Positions 31,373 through 43,100 of a DNA stretch of 64,000 nucleotides are shown piece by piece (the stretch's first letter is position 1; every line of letters begins with the position of its first letter). The notes beneath the pieces were generated by a model, which did no database searches, had not been told where the DNA came from, and saw only the letters and a program-made list of their open reading frames with translations. The translations under genes and the position numbers were made by a program. The DNA comes from Dromaius novaehollandiae (taxonomy: Eukaryota > Chordata > Aves > Casuariiformes > Dromaiidae): the NCBI RefSeq assembly GCF_036370855.1, contig NC_088102.1, positions 19,139,001 to 19,203,000 on the forward strand, written 5' to 3'.

Positions 31373-33612
31373 TGTGCATTCTTTTAGTAATAAGCACTTC
31401 TCAATTTGGCTGAACTAGGACGTGTAAGGTGTTTACTAATTTAGAGCCTATTCCTAGTGTTACCCATTCAGGGAAGCTAAAGGTTTTTCTCCTCAGTTGC
31501 AGTTCTGGCCAAAGTCTATTTTAAATTAGCATAATATTTTTAATTGCAGTATGATATCTGAAGGAACTTTACATCTTACTCATCCAACAGACTTTACTTT
31601 TTTGCTCACAGTGAATGGTCCATGTGGCATCATTTATGTTTTTCTGCCTACAGAAACAGAAGGGGTAGGGGGAATGAGTGATAGTCATGTTGGGTATCTT
31701 ACGAAGTTAAAGTTCTTTAAGTGTAATTCTGTAAACTGCTCTGCTTTTGTAATGAGGGCAGGAAAAAAGTGTTTACAGTCAGACTGCAGTCATGCTTGAA
31801 TGCAATTACTGTTATGTGCTGCTGATATTTATATGAATTATATAAATGTTAAAATTTTTCTGAGTTTGAAACTAATCTGCTTTATGATACTGGCTTGCTC
31901 TCCTATGCTTGAGCTTCTTGTGCCATCCAAACATCTTTAACAAAAGAGAAGCAGTGGGTTGCATACATATTTCACTTAAAATGTACTTCTTCATGTTGTT
32001 ATTTTGCAGACTTCAGACTTCAACTAGTGTATAAACCTCTGGGTTAGAGTGACACTTTAATACTAATATGAAGATAAATCTCAGATATTCTTTAATATTG
32101 GACTAATGCATCTGTTATAAAATGGTAGGTAGTGGAGATGAGGGCCATGTTTAAAACGTCTTCTGCACATGTCTAGTAAAATAATTCTATCTCAGACATT
32201 GTCACTTTCAAGTTGCTCTGTTTTATTACAAAACTGGCAATTATTTTTAAAATTGAACAAGAAAGGGTTCCTGTTATTCTAAAACATCTGAAACTTTCTG
32301 GAATTTAGTTAGTGTTGCAAACCTCATGCTGAAAACATACAAATGGTGGTGTATTATTGTACAATTCATACTACTAGCACATACTTTAAGATTGGTTTTA
32401 ATGGACTCAAAAAAAAAAAAAGGGGGGGGGAATTGAAATGGAAACTTTTTTTGTGTTCAGATGTTAAATTAGCTATCACTCATTTGATAAGCCACTGCTA
32501 TCTTATATTAAACAATTCCTCAGAGATTTGCATAGTTACTCATAAATCATTAAAAACACTCTAACAGGGAATATGCACTCTCCACCTACACATAGCAATC
32601 AGTTGTTCAAATAAGACTAATACTTAATACATTTAAACTGGCCCAGTCTAAATGTGCATTCAAATGGGTAACTTTCTTTAATTGTGTCCAAGCTTGCATC
32701 TTGAAAACATGAGCTGTTCTATAGTAAAGCTCGTTTAACCTGCACTATTTGCCCTACTTGAATTTCAGATATTGAAGGAATGTTTTCAGTATTTAACCTG
32801 CAAATCTCACCAGTTCTTCAAAATAAGTTAGAGTACATGTAACTTTTCAACTGCTATTACCAAATCAAAATGGTTTTCCTTTTTTCTTTGTTGAGAAAAG
32901 CAAATAGTTGTTACTATGCTTAGATTTCTTCCCAGGGCAGCCACTGTGTAAATTCAGGAGAGGAAACTTATATAAGGGGCTGAAAGAAAGGGGTCTTATA
33001 TTTGAATGCTATGGTGCAAGAACAGAGGAAAATTTTGATACAGTCTTTAAACATGCAAGTATTGATGAAACTTTACCTTTTGCTATGTGAAACTCCTTGT
33101 GTACAAAGCAGTATGGATTTAGGATTTCCTAATGGAATGATTTTTTTCCTCTCTTACCTAATAGTGTATTTTAGAAATAACTTTCAACTACAGATAAGTT
33201 ATATATATGTATTATATATAAATATATTTCTTTTTCCATCATTAAATTCTGTCTAAAGTATTACATCACTGGCACTAAACTCTTGTATAAAAAAAAAAAT
33301 TGCCTTGTGTGTGTAAAACATGTAACACTAAAAAGATACAAGAGGGAAAGTAGAAAGGCTTTGCCATTGTTTTGAATGGATAACAGCAGTGCTGTCTGAT
33401 ATTTTGAAAAGGCTATCCAAATAGGTGTGAATGAACAATAACATATATGGTTATATTTGATAAACTTTTTTAAAATAAATATGACTGTAGCTTCTGATAT
33501 TTTTCCCTTAACTGAATATTTGCATACAGGCTTTCTCTTCTATATGGGTGAGGCACAGAGCCATCAAACATTAAGATCTCATCTTTGACATCTGTGGGTT
33601 TTGGATCAGATG

Positions 33613-33613
33613 T

Positions 33614-33646
<33 letters not shown>
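33613..33646. repeat. (TA)n(CA)n microsatellite
   Basis: Eleven TA units run directly into six CA units, a common compound dinucleotide repeat. Confidence 0.95.
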
Positions 33647-33647
<1 letters not shown>

Positions 33648-35389
33648 TTAACACTGGACTAATTTTAATAATTCATATTTCATCATCACTGATTACTTTT
33701 TCATCTCTAGATGTTTCAAGATTTATGTGAAAACATTCTTGTTAGAAAGTTGGTGGTGATTGTATTTACACTACGTCTTCAAAAATTGTTTGCATTACAG
33801 TTTTAAAATACTCTAATATGTTTGTTTTGCTACAAGACCATGCATTCTTTTCATGGCATAATGTATCTGTAGCTTAGTTAACCCACAAACCATACTGGAT
33901 GATTTCTGTGGATACTGTTATCAATAGCAGGTGAAGTCAGTCAGCTAAAAAGTAAGTTGCAATGTTAAACCATCATTTTCTAGTTTTTCAAGAATAATTA
34001 AAAAAAGAGGGAAAAAAAACCCTCTGTGCTACTTTCTTGGCTTCTTGCTTTACTTCAGCATTATAATGTGAACCAAAATAGGGGATATTTTTATTATCTT
34101 TAAGTATTTTGAAAAGTCTGAAGGGCATCCCTGATTTAATTGTAATAATTTAAGAGTTTCTCCCAAAAATCAGTTAATCAAACAGTATTGGAAAAGATGA
34201 TATTTCTTTCATGTCATGCAGACACCTAACTTCATATTAAAATGATTCTTGGTGCAAGGTGTTTTGAGCATCTTAAACTGCAGGAAGTATTTGATAGCAT
34301 GCCTGGGTCCCTACTTTTCTTTTGCTATTACTGTTAATAAGAGGAAATTTATTCTATGTTAAAATGATGTTTTAAATTAGCAAAAACAGTTAGGATACAC
34401 ATTTACATTTCATACCGTATCACTATATACTTTCCACAATTCTGGTGTATTTAATACTGGTCGGAGAGAGAAATGGGTTTGAAGTAGTGCATGAGTACTG
34501 ATTTTTTTTTTTATGATAGCTAATTATAAGAGTGGTAAATAAGTTTAAAATTTTGTAATGCCTAAACCTCATGGAAAAATTGTTTATTGGGGAAGAGAGA
34601 AAACAACCTTTAATAGAATACCGTTAAAACTAACAGCTATTTCTGTAACTTCGAACCTTCTGGACCATGTGTTCCTGCCAACCTCAAAGTTGCCTCTGAA
34701 TGACTGTAGACAGTAGAACAGAGAAGGCAATGCAGTTTTGCAGGCCAGCTATGAATCACTCACTAAGGCTCAGCAAGACATGGCTTGGGAAGCAACAAGC
34801 ACTTTCTTCCTTCTGGTAAGGTGCCTCCGGTAGTATCTAACTCTGAAGCATGTTTTGTGGCTGTTACGTTCTCAGCACCTCTGTAAAAATGTTAAGATTT
34901 CAATTGTGATGTGTTCGTTGTTCTCAGCTTCGTGTTACCAATCATGTGGTTCTCTAATGATTAATCATTTTCTGTAGTTATTAATTGGAAAGTAGCGATG
35001 AATTAACTGCCCTGTATTTTATAAAAATATGCTGATATTGGAAATATCAGTATCATTTTTACTGTTTTAACGCTGCATTGTCTGTAACCATGCAGAACTC
35101 CCTGTTCTCCCTAAGTATTTTAAATACCTCATTCGATCAAAGAGAGAAAGACCTCTGCATCAGACCAGTGTTAGGGGAGCGGTTAGAAATCAAGTGTCCA
35201 TCTTGTCAAGGAATGTCTACGGCCAAAGCAGAAGACGCTTAGATTTTAGGAACGTATGTATGATGTTAGAATAGAAAATGTGTGTATTCTTAAAGCATTT
35301 ACAGTTGGATCCTGTGTTTTATTAATGGCATTCTACCTGGGCATGTGTATGTATTAAAGGTCAGGCTTACGTTAATCACAGGGCTTTAT

Positions 35390-36060
35390 CGACCCAAATT
35401 TATGCTCAGGGTGGCGCGTGTGGTGCAATCGGCCTGTTTGTCTGCATGCCTCTCAGGCAACGTCATGTGCTGATGTTAGAGATGGGCTTCTCCAGCTGCT
35501 GCGTTGCACAGGCAGGGCCTGCCAGCCTTGCTGCCCAGGGATCACCGGCACAGCTCCACCGTGGCACCTTCCAGCCCCCTCCGACTGCGTTGCTACACCA
35601 AGAGTTTGTTTAAGAAGTGGTGAGACATACCACTTGCACGCAGTCTGCTGATAAGGCAGGCGCAGCCGGAGAGGCTCAGAGTTGAACGTGTGGCGGTCTG
35701 ATTCACGGACTCCAATGTGCTGGATCAGAATCAACCTTATAAACTAGCCCGGATCGGTACTTTCCCAAAGGTCAAGTTCCCATCATCACTCCTTCTCATC
35801 CCGTGCGGCTACTACATTATCTACATACTGCTATTTATTCGTCCCAAGGCTTTTGGCTCCTTAACTCTATCTTGTCCAATCCCTCGCTGTCTGCTCCTAT
35901 GGAAAGGAAAAAATACCACATTTCCAGTTTCGCTCCGGGGGAAGAAAGCCCTTCGCGCCACCTTACGTGTTTCGTGAAACGAACCTCGTTTCCTGGCCTG
36001 CCCTGGCAAGCACTCCAGCGGCTGTGGGCAGGGCTCTGCCACGGCTCCTTGGGGAGAAAA
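35390..36060. other. CpG-enriched non-coding block upstream of TRIP11
   Basis: CpG dinucleotides are far more frequent here than in the flanking AT-rich DNA, although G+C is only moderately raised. Open frames occur on both strands without recognisable domains. It includes an inverted repeat GAAACGA-acc-TCGTTTC at 35976-35992. Candidates are an old LTR or other inserted element, or a distal regulatory element. I could not identify it. Confidence 0.5.
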
Positions 36061-36806
36061 AGCTGTACCAGCACTCCCTGTGAAACCTTAGCATGATGCA
36101 CTGGGCACACACACCAAATCTGTGGGATGGGAGGGATGTCCCAGACTTAGCTTCTTAAGGGCAGACAGCAGCAGGAAGCCACATAGAAGTGGGGCTTGTA
36201 GAGGAACAGCAAGTCTCAGGGGAATTAAAGCAACAAAAAGCTAATTTTTGTGGTGTTGCACAAGGGAAAACCCTGTTGTTGTCCCAAAGACCCTATTTCA
36301 CTCCCTTTAAGTACTTTATTAGCAGCTTGCAGGTGTATGGCACAAAGTCCTGGACAGAGGAACGATAAAGCTGGGACGTTCCTGCCGCTAAAATAACTTT
36401 AAGTGTTCAGATTCGAAATCAGCTATAACTCATTCAACAGCCAAATGGGGGAGGGCAGGTGGCCGTGGTGGCCGCCTGAGGTGGGCCGCGGGGGCGGCAG
36501 CTGCGAGCGAGGCCCCCACTCCCGCTTCGCGGGCCGCTTCCTACGCCTCGATCCTCCCGGTCGCTGCTGCCGCCGTTAACGGCCCGGCCCCGCCCCGCCC
36601 CGCCTCGGGGCCGGCGAGTCGCGCTCGCGCCGCCTCAGCAACTCGCAGGGCCGCGAGTGCGCGCGCAGCCCCCGCGCGGGGCCTCGCTCCTCCACCGCTA
36701 TCCCGGCAACCTCTGCTGCCTAGTACACGTCTCAGCCGCCGCGCGGGCGCTCTAGGCGGCTGCGGTCACTGTCGATGGTGATCGGTGGAAGACGGGAGGG
36801 GGTGTC

Positions 36807-36857
36807 ATGGCGGCCGTCGAGGTGGCAGTGCCCGGAGCCGCCGGGAGGAGCCGCTGA
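36807..36857 (+). CDS. Upstream ORF 1 in TRIP11 leader (16 codons)
   Basis: MAAVEVAVPGAAGRSR then TGA; the ATG has G at -3 and G at +4 and lies in an ATGGCGGC core. Whether it is transcribed depends on the start site. Confidence 0.35.
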   Translation: MAAVEVAVPGAAGRSR

Positions 36858-36876
36858 GCAGGGTCGTGCAGGGGGG

Positions 36877-36921
36877 ATGCGCGCGGTGCTGGCGGAGCGG
36901 GCGCCCAGACCGCTCTGCTGA
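36877..36921 (+). CDS. Upstream ORF 2 in TRIP11 leader (14 codons)
   Basis: MRAVLAERAPRPLC then TGA, ending 98 nt before the main ATG. The initiation context is weaker (C at +4). Confidence 0.3.
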   Translation: MRAVLAERAPRPLC

Positions 36922-37019
36922 GCCCCTAGCAGGAGCCTCGGCCTCCCTGGCCGGGGGAGGGAGGAGGCGGCCGCCCCTCGGCCCGCCGCGGCCACAGGGC
37001 CGGCTGAGCGGTGGCGGCG

Positions 37020-37158
37020 ATGGCGTCGTGGCTGGGCGGGCTGGGCTCGGGGCTGGGCCAGTCCCTGGGGCAGGTGGGGGGCAGCCTGTCCTCGCTCACC
37101 GGCCAGATCTCCAGCTTCACCAAGGACATCCTGCTGGAGGGCACCGAGGAAGTGGGCG
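37020..37158 (+). CDS. TRIP11: TRIP11 exon 1 coding part (residues 1-46, ALPS motif)
   Basis: [20 protein letters not shown] and on to [13 protein letters not shown]. The N-terminal amphipathic lipid-packing sensor has Gly/Ser on the polar face and bulky residues on the other. The donor is GGCG/GTAAGA. Confidence 0.95.
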
Positions 37159-40100
37159 GTAAGAGGGGCCGGGGGAACCGGGCCGTGGCCGGCGGCGGGG
37201 AGGGCCGGGCTGCCGGCGGCCGAGGGGGGGCCTTCGCCGGGGCTGTGTGCGGGCGACAGCTCTGCGCGCCCCCGGAATAGGCCTGGTTTCGGGAGGGAGC
37301 CCTTCCTACGCCGTCCGCCTCCTCGGGGGCCGGCGGCGGTGGCTGTGCTGGCTGCACCTGCCGGCCGGCCGCCTCTGTCAGGGAGCTGAGCAGCCGTAGT
37401 AAAGGTCGGCTTGGTGCCTCTCGAGGGAGCTGCCGTGTTCCCTTGTTTTGTTTTTGTTTTAATTATGCCCCTGTGACCTCGGTACCTGGGAAATAAGCAA
37501 ATATCTTTACAGGCTGTAATGTAAGAGGTAAATCTGTTCTGGATTTTTTATTCTGAAGTTTCTGAACTGCATGAATCAGTAATGAAAGCCCATGACAGCC
37601 TTCTGCCAAATAGTCTTCTGTTCGTTTGTTTAGTTTATCTAAAACTCCATTCGATTAGCTGCTTTTATAGGAACAGTGGCTTTATAAAACTGCAGAGTAG
37701 TAGTACCGCATTTTTTGCCTCTGTTTGTGATCTGAAGTCTGACGTGTCACACAGGCAAAGGTCCAGTATAATTGATGCTTTTGTTATTTACATTTCAGTA
37801 GGGCCCAGAGAATTCAATGGAGTCCTACCATTCTCCTGCAGCCAAGTAGGAGAATGTGGTCCTTGTATTATAGAAGTTAGATGCAAAAGCCATTAAAAAA
37901 AGAAAGAAAGAAAAAAGCTGGGGCATCAGAGTAAGATGTTCCATAAAATAACGGTAAATTTAGTCTAGAATATAGTATCTTCTTATTTTTCATTAATACC
38001 TTTTTTAAGAGTTTTTGACTAGAACTTTAGATTTTTCTTGAAATACATGGTGATACATAGCTGAAGGTTAATTTTACTAATGTTATTTACCATCCTGAAA
38101 ATATAACTTATTTAAAAGTAAGTATTCTAAAGTAAGTGTTAACAATAGCAACCACAAAAAACAGCTGTGACTTTTAAATGCTCAAATTAGAATGTTAAAT
38201 TAAACAATTTTACCTAGTTCACAGCTTCACAATTATGAAAGTATTGTATAAAGACATTACCTTGTGATCAGGCTGAGACTACCAGGCTAACTTTTTTCCT
38301 TTTATATGGTTAAAATGCTCTGAAGAGAGAAACTTATTCTGATGACTGAGAAAAAGTTACCCTGTTCATTCAGTTCTGAAACATTTGCTTAGAATTGTTT
38401 TAAATTCTCCAACCCATATTAGTTTAGGTTAGAAACTTACTATACACTTCTAAACTGTGTAGTCATCTGATGCATCTCTTTTACCCTTAAAAAAGACATT
38501 GAGATTCCAAATCACAGATTTGTGGTTCAGTTTATGTGAGAGATGGCTAATGTTCAGCAGTTATTTCCAGATGTGCTTGACTGATAGATATTGCTGTGAA
38601 CAGCTTTGTTGTATTTAAAAGTCTTTTATGGGATATTAGCCATTCTCTCTTGAGGGTGTAACAATCCAATGGCATCTAAATGCTCTTCTGTTCCAGTAAA
38701 GATCTTTGCATACCATATGGCCTAAAGAACACTTTTTCGAGCAATTCCTTTCCTTCCTTTTTACCCAGACTTTTAATGTCACCCCTTATATCCACTGTCT
38801 GAGCCAAAATAACGATGGTGTTCACAGAGTATTCACTTTAACATCTTTAGTTTAACAGGTTTTGTGTGCAGATTGTTGCCTCTGCAGCACTTGAGCATGG
38901 CCTTAAACAGCACATGGGAAATTAAAAAATAATAATTGCTTGGATGTTCATATTTATTTCAAAGACTGCTAGTGTTGCTGTCTAGCCAGTTATATGTGTT
39001 TCTTCATTTATAAAAGGAAAAATGTTGTTTCCTTCTATTAACAAGTGCGACCCAGGAGAAATAAGCATAGCCTGTTTGAGGAACATTGATCACTGCAGTA
39101 TCCGAGGATAGAATAATGTGCCTTTTGTATTATACAAATTGGTATAGTCAAATTATGTGCATGTCTTGTGGAGTTTTCAAGTTTTTTTTTTTTAATGGAT
39201 GCAGGGTTGGTCTTTTGTTGTTTATTTGGTGATTTGCTGTTTTGAAATTTTAGTCGGTCTCACCAATGTGTGTTTTATGCAACTAATTCATGTTGTGAAC
39301 CCTCACATGAAATTATTGAGAAATACAACTTGTCATGTTAAGGGCAAAGTCCAAAATGAAGAGCAGATTCAGAGATACAAAGCAGTCAAGTAAATACTTT
39401 TCCTTTTTTTAAAAGCTTAAATTTGTACTTTTCCAGTAGTTTTGTGATCTGACTGAAAGCCTAGATAAGAGAAAACTATTTTAGGTTCAAAAGACTCTGT
39501 GGTCTGAAAAATAATTTTGACAGTGTTCTGTTAAAAGTCGCTTACGACATTTCCATAGGAGTAAAGATTTAAGCAGTCTAGAGTAAAAATACTTATTAAT
39601 AACTTTGGTCTTAATGTCTACATAACAGATTTAAAGTAGTTTAACAAAACTGAAGATTTTCATTTTTCTTTCAGATGCAGCAACAGAACTCCATGTGTCC
39701 AATTCTAGACTCAGAGAAGTAGAAAGTATTAATGCAGCACAGAAGTCAGAAGTAAGAAATTTTGGAATACATTTACTGTAATTAAAAACAATAAATAAAA
39801 GTTATTAAGTGTGGCTGAATAAGATGAATTATTGCACTGAAGATGCTCATCCTTGGGAAGTTCTGGAAACAAGGATGACAGTGGTAGTAGAATCTTGCTC
39901 TTTTCTTTGTTGGCTGACTGTCATCACAGTTAGAGGGGCTGATTTGTGCACTGGGGCTTGGACCTTAGCAGTAGACTTTGGCTCTGAGAACCTCTCAAAT
40001 GCAAAGTTCTTTTAAGTTTTGATAAGTCTTAGCTGGTAAAGAGTTAAGTGGTTTATTGTGTTTTAAGTATGACCACAAGTCAAAGCAAATCTAGAATGAC

Positions 40101-43100
40101 TGCTTTTGTGCTTGACAGTATATCTTTTGTGGCAAGCTTTGAAGTCTAGAGGATGTGCTCCCTGATACGGCACTGTGTCCATGTTCCCTGCTGTATGGTC
40201 CTTTTGACATAGCTACAGATGCTCGTGCTCTTCTGTGGCTGCTTACAAATCCCTTGTACCCGTGTGGCAAGTAATTGTGTCCTTTTAGAAGGACCAGTTG
40301 ATCTTGTGACTTTATGGCTGTAAACCAGCCACCTTCATGTGCTTTGCCCTTAAGAGCAGTGTGAAGGTATATTGGGAGGTAACAGTTTTTGTTTGTCCTG
40401 TTTCTAGGTTCTTAGCATCTGCTGCTGGCCACTGTCAGAGAGAGCATACTGGGCTGTATGGATATTAGCTATAGTTTATGTTCTGTGGCTGTTCTGAAAT
40501 TCCACCTATCAAAATGCTGTCCATCATATGACGATTAATTCAGCTCTGAAATTTTTTTTTTCTTGGCGTTTACCTCTGGTCACCACAAACCTTTGAGGGT
40601 GAACTAAAGTCTGTGCTATGTAAAACTGGAAAGCTTGGACATGAAAATGATTTGGGGCCTACAGTTGGAGTTGCTTTTAACATGCGTTTTGAGTGAAATA
40701 ACATAATAAATATATTATTTAATTCATTTACTTTTACTGTTTAGCAACCTTCTGCTTTTCTAGTTCTGTAAGAGCTAGTTGTTCAGAACTTACTAACATC
40801 CATTTCTCATTTCTGCTAGAATGAGAGACTGAAAAAAGTTTGTAGTGATTTAGAAGAAAAGCATGAATCAGCAGAACTTCAAATAAAACAGTTGTCTATA
40901 GAGTACCGAAATCAGCTACAACAAAAAGAGGTATGATACAGAGTAAAATATTTGAGTAAGTACGTCCAATAAATTTATGTGTTTTGTTGATTAGTATTTT
41001 TGTTTGATTGTCTGTGCCTTTTCGGTAGAAGTATCAAACGCAGTTATAAATATACTGATGTTTTCTTCATTTATTAGTGTAGAGACTGCGAGACTAAGAC
41101 ATAAATTCTATTGAATCATGTAATATAACCACAGCTGCCAGAAGATAGATGAGAAGAGAGAAAACTCTTCAGAAATATCATGTGTATATCAGAATTCCTA
41201 TCCTTTTTATTATCACTGTGAGAAAGGATACTTTAACTGCTTTGTATTTCTAATTCAGTTATCTTTGTTAAGGAAGGTGCAGAGGGGCAAATACTCATTT
41301 GAAGCAGTTATTTTTCTCTGTGGATATCGTTTATTTATCTTAAAGTGTACAATTGAAACAGAGCTAGCTTTCATAACTTGAGAAAGTGTATCTTTGTGAT
41401 GTAAATGGATCAACTCTGCAAACTACAGTGTAATGTGAGTTTTCACAGTTAAGAAAGTTCTTAAGAAAGTTGCCGGAATGCCAAGAATATTATACAAAAT
41501 TAGTTTTGCTTCTGCTTTATTTATAAACATATCTGGGAACTAGAGGAGGCAAATTTTGAGATGTGCAGTATTCTGCTCATTAAGTATAATAATACAGTTG
41601 TTAAAAGAAAATTGTATGCAGCCAATTTCAGTGTGATGTGAATAAGTGCATTTGCAATACTTTGAAATGTTGAGCATAATATAAATAATTTATCTTAAAA
41701 CCCTCCTTGAAAATTGTAACTTATTGTACAGCTCGTTAGCCTGAATCTTGCCATAGGACTCAAGTACCTTGGCTGCTGAAAAAGCACCAAAATCTCTTGT
41801 TGATAAAGATTTAGAAATACTTAACTAAAAAGTATTAAAACTTTTATGTCTCTTAGTGTGAGATATTTTGTAACAAGTCTGTTAAGACTGATTTTCTCCA
41901 TTAGGAGAGTGTTTGTTTTCCTTTTTTCTTTAGTAAAAATCTTCATGGCAAGAGGAGTGTGGGGTGGGTTGGTTGGTTTACGTTTAAAAAGGATGATGTA
42001 GAATATTTTTTTATATTCTTCTTACTGAAACAATACACTATATTCTGAATATTCAGGTGGAAATCAGCCATCTAAAAGCTAGACAGAATGCACTACAGGA
42101 ACAATTGCAGAAGGTACAGACAGCTGCTCAGTCAGCACAGTTAGGAGCTGGTGTTTTGCCACCGGCCACTACATCAGCTTCCTTTGTTCCAGTGGTTAGA
42201 CATTCCTCAGGTTTTCAAGATGACGACATGGATTTTGGAGATATAATCTGGTCACAACAAGAAATAAACAGATTGTCCAATGAAGTCTCTAGGCTTGAAT
42301 CTGAGGTCGACCACTGGAAGCAGATTGCACAGGTGAGTGAGTCACCTCCCTCCTCTCCCTCCCCTCTGTGCCTCTGGATTAGTGTTTTCAGTGCATTTGG
42401 CCTTCCTGGAGCAGGTTTTTAAAAATTTTATGCTTTCAAATTTATAGAATCAACATGATTTGATGGAAGAGGTGAAACATAGTCTTTTGGTCTTTTTTTT
42501 GCCTATATGGTTGGTGGCACATTGAGTGACTGTTTTCCAAACACTTTTTCAAAATGCATTTAAGCATGATTTGTTGAGTTAGGAAAAGCATTCCATAAAC
42601 ATTTACCCAGAATATTAGTACTACTTCAGGGTTAAATTTTTATGCAGCTTTTAAAAAAATACTCCTCTTCTTCCTGGCTATGCTATTAATTGTTTATTGA
42701 GAGCACAGTACTGTTCAAAGTGATAGTTACATGTTTGCATATTATTTTTCTTTACTCTTTTCTCACTGCTTGATATGTCAGTTACAACTTGTGGTCTGCT
42801 GAGACAAGAAAGAATATAATCATTCAAGCTGTTGTTGATGTGAGTCGTCATTTCTCAAGCTATTGTCTGATTTCAGAGATAGTACTTGGCCCATGTGGAA
42901 ATGCCAAAGTAAAATGAAGCAACCCTGTTGTCTTACTAGGTGCAATAGCACTTCCCCCTCCCCCTCCCCGCCAAACTTTTACACATTTGCAGGTAGTGGG
43001 GAAAAAAAAAACATGGAAAACTAGTGTTTCCATTTCTGAGTGAAATTATTGTAGATTTGAACTTTGCTTCATGTTAGTAATTCTGATAATCTTAAAATGA

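Larger units (their letters stand above)
31373..36470. other. ATXN3-TRIP11 intergenic interval
   Basis: About 5 kb, mostly AT-rich, possibly including distal ATXN3 3' UTR. Visible items are an A/G homopolymer junction near 32410-32431, a (TA)n(CA)n repeat at 33613-33646 and a CpG-rich block at 35390-36060. No protein-coding exon or RNA gene was recognised. Confidence 0.7.
36470..37400 (+). promoter_or_regulatory. TRIP11: CpG island, TRIP11 promoter, leader and exon 1
   Basis: Very high G+C and CpG density, with GC boxes (GCCCCGCCCCGCC near 36588-36602). An ATGGCGGC YY1-type core at 36807 coincides with a uORF start. The TRIP11 ATG is at 37020. The transcription start is not determined. Confidence 0.88.

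Noticed and set aside
35453-36110. Possible protein-coding gene upstream of TRIP11
   Set aside because: Frames occur on both strands, none longer than about 100 codons, with no recognisable domain or splice structure; kept only as a composition anomaly.
36732-37357. Open frames on both strands in the TRIP11 CpG island other than the TRIP11 start and the two short uORFs
   Set aside because: GC-bias artefacts without homology, overlapping the real first exon.
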